A DNA stretch of 64,000 bases from Paenibacillus sp. HB172176 (GTDB lineage: Bacteria; Bacillota; Bacilli; Paenibacillales; Paenibacillaceae), in NCBI RefSeq assembly GCF_011947265.1, contig NZ_JAATHD010000001.1, forward strand, positions 504,041-568,040. Reading direction: 5' to 3'. How positions within the stretch are numbered: position 1 is the first letter of the stretch; each line of letters begins with the position of its first letter. Of the stretch, positions 1 to 8,796 are shown piece by piece. Under the pieces are notes generated by a model. The model saw only the letters and a list, made by a program, of their open reading frames with translations. It was not told the origin of the DNA and searched no databases. Both the position numbers and the translations under genes were made by a program.

Positions 1-1
1 G

Positions 2-724
2 GCTATCTCGCGCGGTCAGCGGAAGCGCGTCAGTGTTGAAGTCATTAATCATTCCCTGACATGCTGGAGAGGAACGGTTGCGCTTGAATGTCCAAGAGAG
101 TGGGAGGAAACGACCGCTCAAGACATGTTGCTGGAAGCGGGAGAATCGTCGGTATTCGAATGGGAAGTCGTTATGAATGGCGGAGCGGCTCCTTCATACG
201 AGCTGACGCTAATCGTGAACAGAGAGCATGACGGCGCATTGTGGGCGTCTTGCAAGGAGCGGCTCGCTTTAACGGCGGCATCGGAATGGACCGTGTGGGG
301 ACCGGGAGCCGAGGCTGACTCTGGCGGGACGAAGGCTGTCTTCGGCGGCAATCGCATCGAGTGGGAGAACGTCTTGCCGAACGAGGGAGACGGCGTTTAT
401 CGGGCGCAGACGCGGCTATGCAATCCGGTCGAGCGCAGGCTGCGGCTAATAACGGCTTCGAGCGGCCTCGTCTCTGCATCGCTGAACGGCCAGACAATCA
501 TTGATTGCGCTGAGAAGGAGGAATTCATGCCTGCTTATCATCGCGCGCCGAAGAGTCAGTCTGCAGAATTGACGCTTCCGGCAGGTCAGCACGAGCTGGA
601 GATTTCCGCGCAGCGGGACGGCGAGCCGCTTATGGTCTATGTATTGCCTGTCGCGGTGCAGAAGACGAAGCAGCCGGGTCCGTTCTACTATTATACAGAC
701 ATGTTATTCCTGAATGAGGAGTAG
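2..724 (+). CDS. C-terminal part of an unidentified protein (5' end outside window)
   Basis: The frame is open from the first bases of the window, so the Met at 125 is internal and only the last 240 or so residues are present. The visible part looks all-beta: segments such as VSVEVINHS and ELTLPAGQHELEI resemble Ig-like or carbohydrate-binding sandwich domains found at the C-terminus of large glycan-active proteins. No catalytic motif is visible and I do not recognise the family. It ends 155 bp before a convergent ABC permease gene, with a terminator hairpin between them. The neighbouring glycan-uptake genes suggest a glycosidase or sugar-binding protein, but that is inference only. Confidence 0.6.
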   Translation, partial: AISRGQRKRVSVEVINHSLTCWRGTVALECPREWEETTAQDMLLEAGESSVFEWEVVMNGGAAPSYELTLIVNREHDGALWASCKERLALTAASEWTVWGPGAEADSGGTKAVFGGNRIEWENVLPNEGDGVYRAQTRLCNPVERRLRLITASSGLVSASLNGQTIIDCAEKEEFMPAYHRAPKSQSAELTLPAGQHELEISAQRDGEPLMVYVLPVAVQKTKQPGPFYYYTDMLFLNEE

Positions 725-826
725 TCGAGCGCTTAGGGATCGCATGCAGCTGCAGCTTGTCAATTTCAGCTTGTCACAGTTACAGGAATGATTGAATTCA
801 GCAATGCTCCTGTTGATTCGCTTTAA

Positions 827-862
827 GAAGACCGCCTTCCTTCATCAGGAAGAGCGGTCTTC
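827..862. terminator. Intrinsic terminator between convergent genes
   Basis: GAAGACCGC at 827-835 pairs with GCGGTCTTC at 854-862, with an inner CTTCCT/AGGAAG extension. On the plus strand it is followed by TCGTCTTTTC, so it most clearly terminates the gene ending at 724. It may also serve the convergent permease gene ending at 879. Confidence 0.75.
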
Positions 863-878
863 TCGTCTTTTCTCATTG

Positions 879-1757
879 TTACTCCTTCACCGACCCCATC
901 ACAATCCCCTTCACGAAGAAGCGCTGCAGGAACGGGTAGACCGCCAGAATAGGCAGCATCGCGATGAAGATTTGCGCCGCCTTGACGCTGCGATTGGAGA
1001 GCTGCTCCAGATCCTCGAAATCGATGCCGGTCTTGCTGAGATCGAGCGCGACGACGATGGTCTGCAGCAAAGTGGCCAGCGGCCACTGCTCCGGGGAGCG
1101 CATATACAGCATGCCGTCGAACCAGTTGTTCCAGTGCCCTACCATGGTGAACAAGGAGAGCGTGGCTATCGCTGGCATTGAGATAGGCAGATAGACGGAA
1201 GCGAGAATGCGGAAGGACGTGGCGCCGTCCATTGTTGCGGCCTCGTCAAGCTCCTTCGGAAGCGCACGGAAGAAGTTCATCATGAGAATAATATTCCATA
1301 CATTCAGCAGATGCGGAATAACATAGACCCAGAACGAGCCGACGAGCCCGATCTTCTGAACGAGCAGATAATGCGGAATGAGGCCTGCGTCGAAAACCAT
1401 GATGATTAGAAAAAACCATACATAAAAATTGCGAGGCTTGAAGTCGATGCTGCTTCGAGACAACGGAAAGGCCGCCAGGACAGTAACGGCCATCGCCATC
1501 ACGGTTCCGATCAAGGTACGCAGAGCGGAAATTTCAATGGCGTGCATGAAGTTGTCGTTTCCGAAGGTCTTCTCATAGCTTTCCAGATTGAAGTCTATCG
1601 GGAAGAAGGTGACGAGATTCGCTTCGGCTGCAGCCTTGCCGCTAAGCGAGACGGCAAATATATGCAGCATGGGCAGCACGCAGAGCAGCGATACGACAAT
1701 CAGAATGAAGACATTGCTGTAGTAAAAGGCTTTGTAAGTCGGATTTTTATAGTACAT
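879..1757 (-). CDS. Carbohydrate ABC transporter permease (YtcP/AraQ type)
   Basis: A 292-residue integral membrane protein with about six hydrophobic segments. The cytoplasmic EAA loop, which contacts the ATPase, appears as DEAATMDGATSFRI followed by VYLPISMPAIATL (about residues 190-215). The protein ends in the family-typical QRFFVKGIVMGSVKE. The start is the ATG at 1757, with GGAGGT nine bases upstream. It follows the LplB-type permease gene by 30 bp, so the two form a heterodimeric oligosaccharide import channel. No ATPase gene is nearby; such systems usually share a general MsmX-like ATPase. The two-component genes transcribed divergently and the lipoprotein at 6997 are the likely regulators and binding partner. 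Confidence 0.9.
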   Translation of the reverse strand: MYYKNPTYKAFYYSNVFILIVVSLLCVLPMLHIFAVSLSGKAAAEANLVTFFPIDFNLESYEKTFGNDNFMHAIEISALRTLIGTVMAMAVTVLAAFPLSRSSIDFKPRNFYVWFFLIIMVFDAGLIPHYLLVQKIGLVGSFWVYVIPHLLNVWNIILMMNFFRALPKELDEAATMDGATSFRILASVYLPISMPAIATLSLFTMVGHWNNWFDGMLYMRSPEQWPLATLLQTIVVALDLSKTGIDFEDLEQLSNRSVKAAQIFIAMLPILAVYPFLQRFFVKGIVMGSVKE

Positions 1758-1787
1758 GGATGGTTGACCTCCAGCAGATTATTCGAG

Positions 1788-2735
1788 CTAAAACACACGG
1801 TAATTCGTCCACTTGTAAGCGCAATAGTAGCCTCCGCCGATAAGAATGAAGCCGATCAGAGATTTGAACAGCCCGACGGCCGCCGCTAGACTGTATTGGC
1901 CGCCTTGAAAATTGCGGAAGACGAAGGTATCGACGATATCGCCCTTCTCCAGCACCAGCGAATTGATCAGGTTATAGATCTGATCGAAATTCGCGTTCAG
2001 CATGTTGCCGAGCGACAAGGTGAAGACGACAACCATGATCGGCAGCAAGGAAGGCAAGGTAATGTGGACCGTCTGCTTCCATCTTCCGGCGCCGTCGATT
2101 TCGGAGGCCTCATACAGATCCGGATTAATGCCGGAAAGCGCGGCCAGGAAGACGATGGCGGAGAAGCCGAATTCCTTCCACAGATCGCTGACGATGACGG
2201 TCGTACGGAACCAGCCAGCGTCCCCAAGGAACATGATTGGATCAATATGCAGCGCGGTAAGCAGCCGGTTCACAATGCCCTCGAGGGAGAGCACGTCTAA
2301 CAGTATGCCTCCCAATATGACCCAGGACATGAAATGGGGCAGATAGACAAAGGTCTGGACGGAGCGCTTCAGTCCCATATTACGGATTTCGTTGAGCATA
2401 AGCGCGAAGGTGACCGGTATGGCGAGTCCGAACAAAATCTTCAGCACGGAGATGATAAGCGTATTCCAGATGACCTGCACGGAGCCGTGCATCGTGAAGA
2501 TCAGCTTGAAGTTATCCCAGCCGACCCAGGCGGAGTCGGCCAGTCCGATCCATGGCTTGAAGTCCTGAAACGCCATAATAATGCCGGGCATCGGAGCGTA
2601 TTTGAACAGGAGCGCCGACAGGAAGGCGGGCAGCAGCATCACATGCAGCCTCCAATTTTTGCGGAAAGGCATCGTCTTTTTCTTTTTGACTCTTGCCGGC
2701 GATTTGGCAGATGATATAATGGCCGTATTCTTCAT
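1788..2735 (-). CDS. Carbohydrate ABC transporter permease (LplB type)
   Basis: About 315 residues: a basic N-terminus (KSPARVKKKK), a first membrane segment (LHVMLLPAFLSALLF) and an EAA loop reading YEASEIDGAGRWKQTVHITLPSL. That loop is diagnostic of LplB-like permeases for oligosaccharides and polysaccharide fragments. An ATG also exists at 2759, but AGAGGAGGA (2741-2749) lies just upstream of the ATG at 2735, so the start is placed there. It is first gene of a two-permease unit and is transcribed divergently from the sensor kinase. Substrate is not readable from sequence; the linked secreted enzymes point to pectin-derived oligosaccharides. Confidence 0.9.
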   Translation of the reverse strand: MKNTAIISSAKSPARVKKKKTMPFRKNWRLHVMLLPAFLSALLFKYAPMPGIIMAFQDFKPWIGLADSAWVGWDNFKLIFTMHGSVQVIWNTLIISVLKILFGLAIPVTFALMLNEIRNMGLKRSVQTFVYLPHFMSWVILGGILLDVLSLEGIVNRLLTALHIDPIMFLGDAGWFRTTVIVSDLWKEFGFSAIVFLAALSGINPDLYEASEIDGAGRWKQTVHITLPSLLPIMVVVFTLSLGNMLNANFDQIYNLINSLVLEKGDIVDTFVFRNFQGGQYSLAAAVGLFKSLIGFILIGGGYYCAYKWTNYRVF

Positions 2736-2908
2736 TTTTTTCCTCCTCTGGACTTTCATGCCATAGATGCCGTTATGTCAGCGTCTTGCATTTGGGTCTT
2801 CCATACAGCCGCGTGCTGTACTATCATTCATTCTAAGCTCGGGAGTCATTCTTTGTGTAGAATACATATTCAAGATCGCTGTCATTATCTTAAGGGGGGC
2901 TATAATCG

Positions 2909-4660
2909 GTGAAGCGGAACAGACCCATTTTCCTCAGAATCAATCTTGTCATCCTCATTTTGTTGATTCCCGCCGTCATTCTGTACACCTATTTCAGCAG
3001 GACAAGCCTGCAGGTCATTGACAGGCAAATGTCGGATTACAACGAGAGTCGGCTCCTGTTCCTCAAGAGCCAGATCGAATCGAATGCCGATCGTTTGTCA
3101 TTCTCGTCGAGCGTGCTCGCGCGCGATTCGTCCATTCTGGATTTGCAGCTCAGCATTCTGACCAAGGACTATTACGCGATGATCGATTACCAGACGCAGG
3201 TGAAGGAGAAGCTGTATCTTCAGAGCCTGTCGAGCACCTGGGCGAACACGCTGTCCGTCTATTTGCCGGACATCGAGACGCGAATTTCGACCAATCCGAG
3301 CGACGGCTTCAGCACGAGCGACCTGGTCGCGGCGGATAACGGGAGATGGATCTTTCATCCCGGAGACAATGAGGCCAGCTCCTATTACCAGCTTTTCATC
3401 TGGGATCCATATTTCTCGAAGAACAGCGGTCAGTCGGTTAATGCCGTCTACGAAGTACGGTTCGGGCTCGACAATATTCGCAAGATGCTGCAGCATTATC
3501 AGCTCGAAGGCTCAGGAAATTGCTTTCTTCTGACGAGCTCCGGCGATGTCATTTCCAATAGCGAGTCGGGAGATGCTGGATACGGAGAGGCGAAGACAGC
3601 GCTGCTCGGCGAGAATCTGGGAAATCTCGGACATTTGAATATCGAGCTTGACGGTCAGAAGAGCTATGCAAGCTATGTGTGGCTGCCGGGGCTGGACGCC
3701 TGGCTCATCGATTACGCTCCGCTCAGCGTATTTCACGCGCCGATTATCGACAGCCGGAATTTATTTTATATCTCCATGCTTGTTCTTATTATTCTGGGCT
3801 TTGCCGCCTCGTGGCTGCTCTATCTGCAGGTGCAGAAGCCGATATCGTACATTATCAGGGGGTTGAAGCATTTCGAGATGGGAGATTACGGCTATCGAAT
3901 CGGCAAGCGCTTTCACAATGAATTCGACTATATGCTGCAGCGATTCAATGATATGGGGAAGGAGATTCAGCATCTGGTCCAAAATGTATACGAAGAACAG
4001 AACCGCTCCAGGCTGGCTACGCTGAAGCAGCTGCAATCCCAGATCAACCCGCATTTTCTGTATAATTGCCTCTCGTTTATAGCAGGCTGCGCCAAGGTTG
4101 GACATACGGATACGATCAAGGAGATGGCTTATCATCTCGGCGGCTATTACCGCTATACGACAAGAGTCGAGAATCAGATGCCGCTGCTGAAGGAGGAGGT
4201 GGAGCTGGTGCGTCATTATCTGCAAATCTACTCCTATCGACTGGAGCGGATCGACTTCGAAATCGCTATTGGGGACGATATGCTGGATGAGCCGATCATG
4301 CGGCTTATTTTGCAGCCGGTTGTGGAGAATGCGGTGATGCACGGCGTCGAGCCCACGCCGGGGAAGGGATTCATTCTGGTCACGGGAATGCGGGAAGACG
4401 GCTGGATGCTCCTTCGAGTCGAGGACAGCGGCGGCGGAATGACCGCGTCCGAAATCGAGGCTTATAAGCGGCGATTGGAACAAGGGCTGGACGAGAATGT
4501 GGGCTGCGGGCTATGGAACGTCAATCAGCGGTTAAAGCAGAGATTCGGAGAAGGATCGGGGATCGAGATCGGGCCGTCGAAGCGTCTGTCCGGTTTATGC
4601 GTAACGCTGAGATGGAAATCAGAGAGGAGCAATGAGGATGCTGCAGCTATTGCTGGTTGA
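2909..4660 (+). CDS. Membrane sensor histidine kinase, YesM-like
   Basis: A 583-residue kinase starting at GTG 2909 with AAGGGGGG nine bases upstream. Residues 9-30 form the first membrane segment. A large extracellular Cache-like sensor follows, then a second membrane helix (about 287-306), a HAMP linker, and the His_kinase domain with QINPHFLYN, where the phospho-acceptor is His382. The ATPase part shows LQPVVENAVMHG (N box) and VEDSGGGM (G box). YesM-type kinases sense extracellular sugars or binding-protein complexes and phosphorylate the AraC-type regulator encoded next. The last 23 bases overlap that gene, so translation is probably coupled. Confidence 0.93.
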   Translation: MKRNRPIFLRINLVILILLIPAVILYTYFSRTSLQVIDRQMSDYNESRLLFLKSQIESNADRLSFSSSVLARDSSILDLQLSILTKDYYAMIDYQTQVKEKLYLQSLSSTWANTLSVYLPDIETRISTNPSDGFSTSDLVAADNGRWIFHPGDNEASSYYQLFIWDPYFSKNSGQSVNAVYEVRFGLDNIRKMLQHYQLEGSGNCFLLTSSGDVISNSESGDAGYGEAKTALLGENLGNLGHLNIELDGQKSYASYVWLPGLDAWLIDYAPLSVFHAPIIDSRNLFYISMLVLIILGFAASWLLYLQVQKPISYIIRGLKHFEMGDYGYRIGKRFHNEFDYMLQRFNDMGKEIQHLVQNVYEEQNRSRLATLKQLQSQINPHFLYNCLSFIAGCAKVGHTDTIKEMAYHLGGYYRYTTRVENQMPLLKEEVELVRHYLQIYSYRLERIDFEIAIGDDMLDEPIMRLILQPVVENAVMHGVEPTPGKGFILVTGMREDGWMLLRVEDSGGGMTASEIEAYKRRLEQGLDENVGCGLWNVNQRLKQRFGEGSGIEIGPSKRLSGLCVTLRWKSERSNEDAAAIAG

Positions 4661-6350
4661 CGATGAACCGATGATTTTGCAAAGCATGGTCGCGAACGAT
4701 TGGAGCTCGATTGGTGTGGAGAATGTCTATCAAGCCGCTTCAGGATTGGAGGCCGCGGAGCTGCTGGAGAAGACGCCGATCGATATTGTCGTGACGGATA
4801 TCCGCATGCCCGGCATGAACGGCTTGCAGCTGTGCAAGCATATTCATGAGAAATATCCGCGCACCAAATGCATCCTGTTGTCGGGCTATGGCGAATTCGA
4901 ATACGCGCAGCAAGCGATCAAGTACGGCACGGTGAACTATCTGCTGAAGCCGATCAAAGACGAGGAGCTTATGGGGGAGGTGTCGCGAGTCCGGTCGCTC
5001 ATCCAGAAGGAATGGGAGCAGGTCGGTTCCATCGAGAAGGCGAGGCAGACGCTTCATGAGCATCTGCCTCTGCTGAGATCGAACATGCTTCATGAACTGC
5101 TCTCAGGCGTATCTCTGTCCAGGCTGGAGCTTGGCGAGAGGCTGGAAGAATATGAATTCCCCTTCGTTATCGGGAAGAATTGCGCATTGATGCTGCTCCG
5201 GCTGGAGGAAGGCTTCGGCGGTTCCTCGGAGGCTTCGACGCTCTATGAGTTCGCCGTTCACAATATCGCTTGCGAAATTTTGGAGGCGGACTATAACGTA
5301 TGGACCTGCAAGGATTCTTTCGGATATATGTGCATTCTGCTTCAGGAGAAGGAAGGAGAAGCAGATAGAGGCGGTGGTCAGGATGCTGATAGACATGCTG
5401 ATACAGAAGACGATAGAGAACGAGAGGAAATAGGGATGTCCGAGAGAGTGGCGTTGGATACAAAGCCAAACGATTCTTTCCATAAAACGCTGGACAAAGC
5501 GGTTCACGAGCTGCAGCTCAAAATAACGGCGCTGCTGAAGGGCGGCCTGTCCGCGCTGATTAGCGGTCGCGGCCCATTTCCCGATCAGCTTGCGGAGCTG
5601 TACCGCAAATCGTTGAATGAATTCCGCAAGGTGCCTCGGAGCGATCGAGGCGTTATTATCCGCTCCATGGAGCCGCGCGCGCAATCGAAATCGCTGGACG
5701 CTCTATACAGTCCGCCGGGCTTCCAACAGCTCCTCGAAGCCGGCAGATGGACGGATGCCAGGGCGAAGATCGAGGCCGTGTTCGAAGAGATGGGAGAGAA
5801 GAAGCTGGACAGCGAGGAGCATATGAACGAAGTGGTCTATACGCTGATGAACGCCTTTTATTATATCGCGCACATGCAGGGCAAGACGCTGCTGGAGCTG
5901 TCGGGATGGGAGGCGCATATGGCCGCGGATCCCCGTGTGTTCACCCTGCCCGAGCAGGTGATGGAATGGGCGGACAGGGCTCTCCAGAGCATGGAAGCGG
6001 GAAGCATCCGCGAGAGCAGGGACGGCAAGAATCAGCTCATCTCGACCATTCACCGTTATATCGAGGAGCGCATCGCCGATGACGTGTCGCTGCAGACGAT
6101 CGCCGATTTCGTCGGCCTGCATCCGGTTTATCTGTCTTCGCTTTACAAACAGGAGACGAAGGAGAATATTAGCGATTTCATCATGAGATACCGAATGGAG
6201 AAGGCGGGGCTGCTGCTGCGCACGACAGATATTAAGATTTATGAGCTTTCGACTCAACTGGGGTTCCAAAACCCTCCTTATTTCAGCAAATTATTCAAGC
6301 GATATTACCAGATGACGCCGCAGATGTACCGGGAACGGCATTTGGGCTGA
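4638..6350 (+). CDS. Response regulator, CheY receiver plus AraC-type DNA-binding domain (YesN-like)
   Basis: About 570 residues. The N-terminal receiver has LLVDDEP and IVVTDIRMPGMNG; the phospho-acceptor is Asp54 counted from the ATG at 4638. The conserved Thr/Ser-Gly (LLSGYGEF) and Lys (LLKPIKD) are present. A poorly conserved middle of about 320 residues precedes two AraC helix-turn-helix motifs (IADFVGLHPVYLSSLYKQ and ELSTQLGFQNPPYFSKLFKR) at the C-terminus. An ATG at 4632 is also in frame, but it sits only two bases after GAGGAG (4624-4629), while 4638 has normal spacing. It most likely activates the permeases and the binding protein at 6997. Confidence 0.92.
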   Translation: MLQLLLVDDEPMILQSMVANDWSSIGVENVYQAASGLEAAELLEKTPIDIVVTDIRMPGMNGLQLCKHIHEKYPRTKCILLSGYGEFEYAQQAIKYGTVNYLLKPIKDEELMGEVSRVRSLIQKEWEQVGSIEKARQTLHEHLPLLRSNMLHELLSGVSLSRLELGERLEEYEFPFVIGKNCALMLLRLEEGFGGSSEASTLYEFAVHNIACEILEADYNVWTCKDSFGYMCILLQEKEGEADRGGGQDADRHADTEDDREREEIGMSERVALDTKPNDSFHKTLDKAVHELQLKITALLKGGLSALISGRGPFPDQLAELYRKSLNEFRKVPRSDRGVIIRSMEPRAQSKSLDALYSPPGFQQLLEAGRWTDARAKIEAVFEEMGEKKLDSEEHMNEVVYTLMNAFYYIAHMQGKTLLELSGWEAHMAADPRVFTLPEQVMEWADRALQSMEAGSIRESRDGKNQLISTIHRYIEERIADDVSLQTIADFVGLHPVYLSSLYKQETKENISDFIMRYRMEKAGLLLRTTDIKIYELSTQLGFQNPPYFSKLFKRYYQMTPQMYRERHLG

Positions 6351-6441
6351 ACTCCAGGAACGCCATTTCGTCATCCCTTCTCTATATTGTGGACAAGCCA
6401 GGAGCCCAGTTTTTGGCGGATGCACACGAGCGGCAGTCGCA

Positions 6442-6620
6442 ACGGACCGTAGGTACGCTAATTCAGCAAAATAAGCAATTTTGATGATTTCGCGGACACA
6501 GATGACGTTATATGCGAGAAAGCAGCAGTTTCAGGGTGCCTTTTGAGGAAATAGCGTCACCTGTGTCCGCCAAAGTGAATAAATCCCGTATTTTTCAGAA
6601 ATAGCGTCCTCTGTGTCCGC
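6442..6620. repeat. Palindromic repeat array 1 (two direct, two inverted units, 50-bp period)
   Basis: Four related units occur in the 646-bp gap between the regulator and the binding-protein gene. GCGGACACAG is at 6492-6501, and its complement CTGTGTCCGC at 6561-6570 and 6611-6620. A degenerate copy beginning ACGGACCGTA is at 6442. The decamer is followed by three variable bases and ACG(C/T)TA(T/A)TTC-like sequence. Same-orientation units are exactly 50 bp apart (6442/6492; 6570/6620). The inner pair forms a hairpin with an 18/20 matched stem and a loop near 40 bases. The rest of the gap (6351-6441 and 6621-6960) shows no gene or clear structured signal to me. Confidence 0.7.
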
Positions 6621-6996
6621 TTGTTTATTTCTCGTCTGATATGGAGGATCTATCTTTGCTCCTACTTATCGCTGTCGTCCAGAGATACGTTGCCGTTGGC
6701 GTTCTTTGATAAGGATCCCGTCAAACTGCGGTCGGCAGCAAGTGTAAAAACATCCATGGCCTTATGACGGCACTCGGAAGGGGGCGCGCGGTCATCCGCA
6801 AGTGTTGTCCCTTATCAGTGCTTGGAATTCACCGGAATGAAACGCGCCCAGTCAGAGGATGGCTGAGCCGCTTCATCTTAAACCTTAACAAATTGCTACA
6901 TCATCTTAAAACTTTATCTCTTACGGGGGCTATTAACGCTGTAATAAGATTAGGAGGCAGCAATAACAGTCCAAAAAGGGAGGATCTGAAATCAAT

Positions 6997-8736
6997 ATGA
7001 GCAAAAAGATGATGATGCTGGCGCTTGCGGTCATTATGTTATTCTCGATCGCAACCGCTTGCTCGAACAACACGAACAATGGAAATGGTGCGAACGCTCC
7101 GGGCAATGGAGAGGCTTCCGCATCCGACAAGCCCGCCGAGCAAACGCAGGCGCCGGATCCGAAGGAAGAGGACAATGCCGAAGCGATTCGCAGCGGCACG
7201 TTCAAGTTCGACCCGCCAGTCACCATTACGACGGTGAAGGCGACGGACTCGACCATGAAATTCAAGAATGGCGAGACGATGGAGAACAACGTTCATACGC
7301 AGTGGGCGCATGATGAGCTCGGCATCGACATCAAGACGCTGTGGCAGGTGCCCGGCGAGCAGTTTAACACGAAGATCAGGCTGATGCTGACGGCGAAGGA
7401 ATCGTTGCCGGATGTTATTACCACTCAAGATATGACCTTGCTCGACGAGCTGATTCAATCCGGTCAATATCGCGACATTACAGCCGATTTCGAGAAATAC
7501 GCTTCGGATAAGGTGAAAGGCATCTACAACTCGAATGAGCTGAACTGGAGCCAGGTTACCTATAACGGCAAGAAGATGGCGCTTCCGAATTTCGCGAATG
7601 CGGGAAATGATAACGCTGTCATGTGGATCAGGCAGGATTGGCTCGACGAGCTTGGCCTGGAGGCGCCGAAGACGTTCGAGGACCTCGAGAACGTTATGCA
7701 GGCATTCCTCGATAAGAAGCCGGGCGGGACGGATAATATTATCCCTCTGGGAGCGAGCCTCGGCTCCGGCGGCTCCTCGCCGAATCCGTTCACCTCGTGG
7801 CTTGGAGAAACCTCATGGGTATTCGGAGCCTACGGCACAATTCCTTATCAGTGGCTGGAGAAGGACGGCCAACTCGTGCACGGCTCGGTTCAGCCGGAGA
7901 TGAAGGACGGTCTCGCGAAGCTGAAGGAATGGTATGACAAAGGCTATTTGTCGCAGGAAGCGGGATTGCATGATGAGAACAAATTGGCCGAATTGATCAT
8001 GCAAGGACGCGTAGGTATCGTAGTAGCGCCTTACTGGATGGGCGGTTGGCCGACCTCTGATCTGAAGAAGAACGTGGAAGGCGCTTCGATGCAGCCATAT
8101 CCGCTGCCTACGTTGAACGGCAAGGCCGCGGCCCGCGACACGACGTACCTGCGCGGCGGCATGCTGGTGAAGAAGGATTTCGATCATGTGGACGCCTTGT
8201 TCCTCTATCTGAACCGCATCTTCACGATTGTCAACGCTGAGGTGGGAAGCGAGTTCGAGAACGGCTGGTACAAGGATTATGATTACACGATCCTGCCGGA
8301 TGGCACCCGATCGACGGACGAGAAGGATATTCCAGGGGGCAAGGTCGGACCGGCCAAGTATGTGTTGATCGAGCCGAAGGATCCATTCTCCGGGCTAGGC
8401 ATGCTCGCCGAGATCAGTCGAGGCAAGACGCCGAGCACTCCGGCCGAGGAGAGAGCGGCCACAGGCATTCCGGAAAATTTGAAAGCGGCGGAAATCGTGG
8501 ATGACGGCTGGAAAGAGGGCATTTATGTGCCGCAGGCCTACACCGGCGCCAATACACCGACGATGCAGTCGAAGGGCGGCATTCTGGTCAAGCTGGAGGG
8601 CGACACCTTCATCGGCATGATCTACGGCAAGAAGCCGCTCGACGATTTTGACAAATTCGTGGAGGAATGGAAGAGCCTCGGCGGCAATGACGAGATCAAA
8701 GAAGTGAACGAGTGGTATCAGAAAACGAAGAAATAG
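6997..8736 (+). CDS. Extracellular sugar-binding lipoprotein (LplA-type SBP)
   Basis: A 579-residue lipoprotein. The signal peptide ends in the lipobox SIATAC, with Cys22 as lipidated residue, followed by an Asn/Gly/Pro/Glu-rich tether. The mature part has the periplasmic-binding-protein pattern of LplA-like SBPs (ALPNFANAGNDNAVMWIRQDWLDELGLEAPKT region; C-terminal DDFDKFVEEWKSLGG). It would present oligosaccharides to the permease pair at 879-2735. GGGAGG (6978-6983) is the only Shine-Dalgarno sequence, with a long 13-base spacing. A 10-bp hairpin follows the stop, before the foldase gene. Confidence 0.9.
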   Translation: MSKKMMMLALAVIMLFSIATACSNNTNNGNGANAPGNGEASASDKPAEQTQAPDPKEEDNAEAIRSGTFKFDPPVTITTVKATDSTMKFKNGETMENNVHTQWAHDELGIDIKTLWQVPGEQFNTKIRLMLTAKESLPDVITTQDMTLLDELIQSGQYRDITADFEKYASDKVKGIYNSNELNWSQVTYNGKKMALPNFANAGNDNAVMWIRQDWLDELGLEAPKTFEDLENVMQAFLDKKPGGTDNIIPLGASLGSGGSSPNPFTSWLGETSWVFGAYGTIPYQWLEKDGQLVHGSVQPEMKDGLAKLKEWYDKGYLSQEAGLHDENKLAELIMQGRVGIVVAPYWMGGWPTSDLKKNVEGASMQPYPLPTLNGKAAARDTTYLRGGMLVKKDFDHVDALFLYLNRIFTIVNAEVGSEFENGWYKDYDYTILPDGTRSTDEKDIPGGKVGPAKYVLIEPKDPFSGLGMLAEISRGKTPSTPAEERAATGIPENLKAAEIVDDGWKEGIYVPQAYTGANTPTMQSKGGILVKLEGDTFIGMIYGKKPLDDFDKFVEEWKSLGGNDEIKEVNEWYQKTKK

Positions 8737-8747
8737 AATAGCTGGAG

Positions 8748-8773
8748 TCGGCCCGCTAATTGCAGCGGGCCGA
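8748..8773 (+). other. Strong hairpin downstream of the binding-protein gene
   Basis: TCGGCCCGCT (8748-8757) pairs perfectly with AGCGGGCCGA (8764-8773) around a six-base loop. There is no T-tract on the plus strand (ATTAAACAAA follows), so it looks more like an mRNA 3'-end stabiliser or processing hairpin than a full terminator. That arrangement would raise lipoprotein levels relative to the downstream genes. Confidence 0.6.
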
Positions 8774-8796
8774 TTAAACAAAAGGAGGAGAAGCGG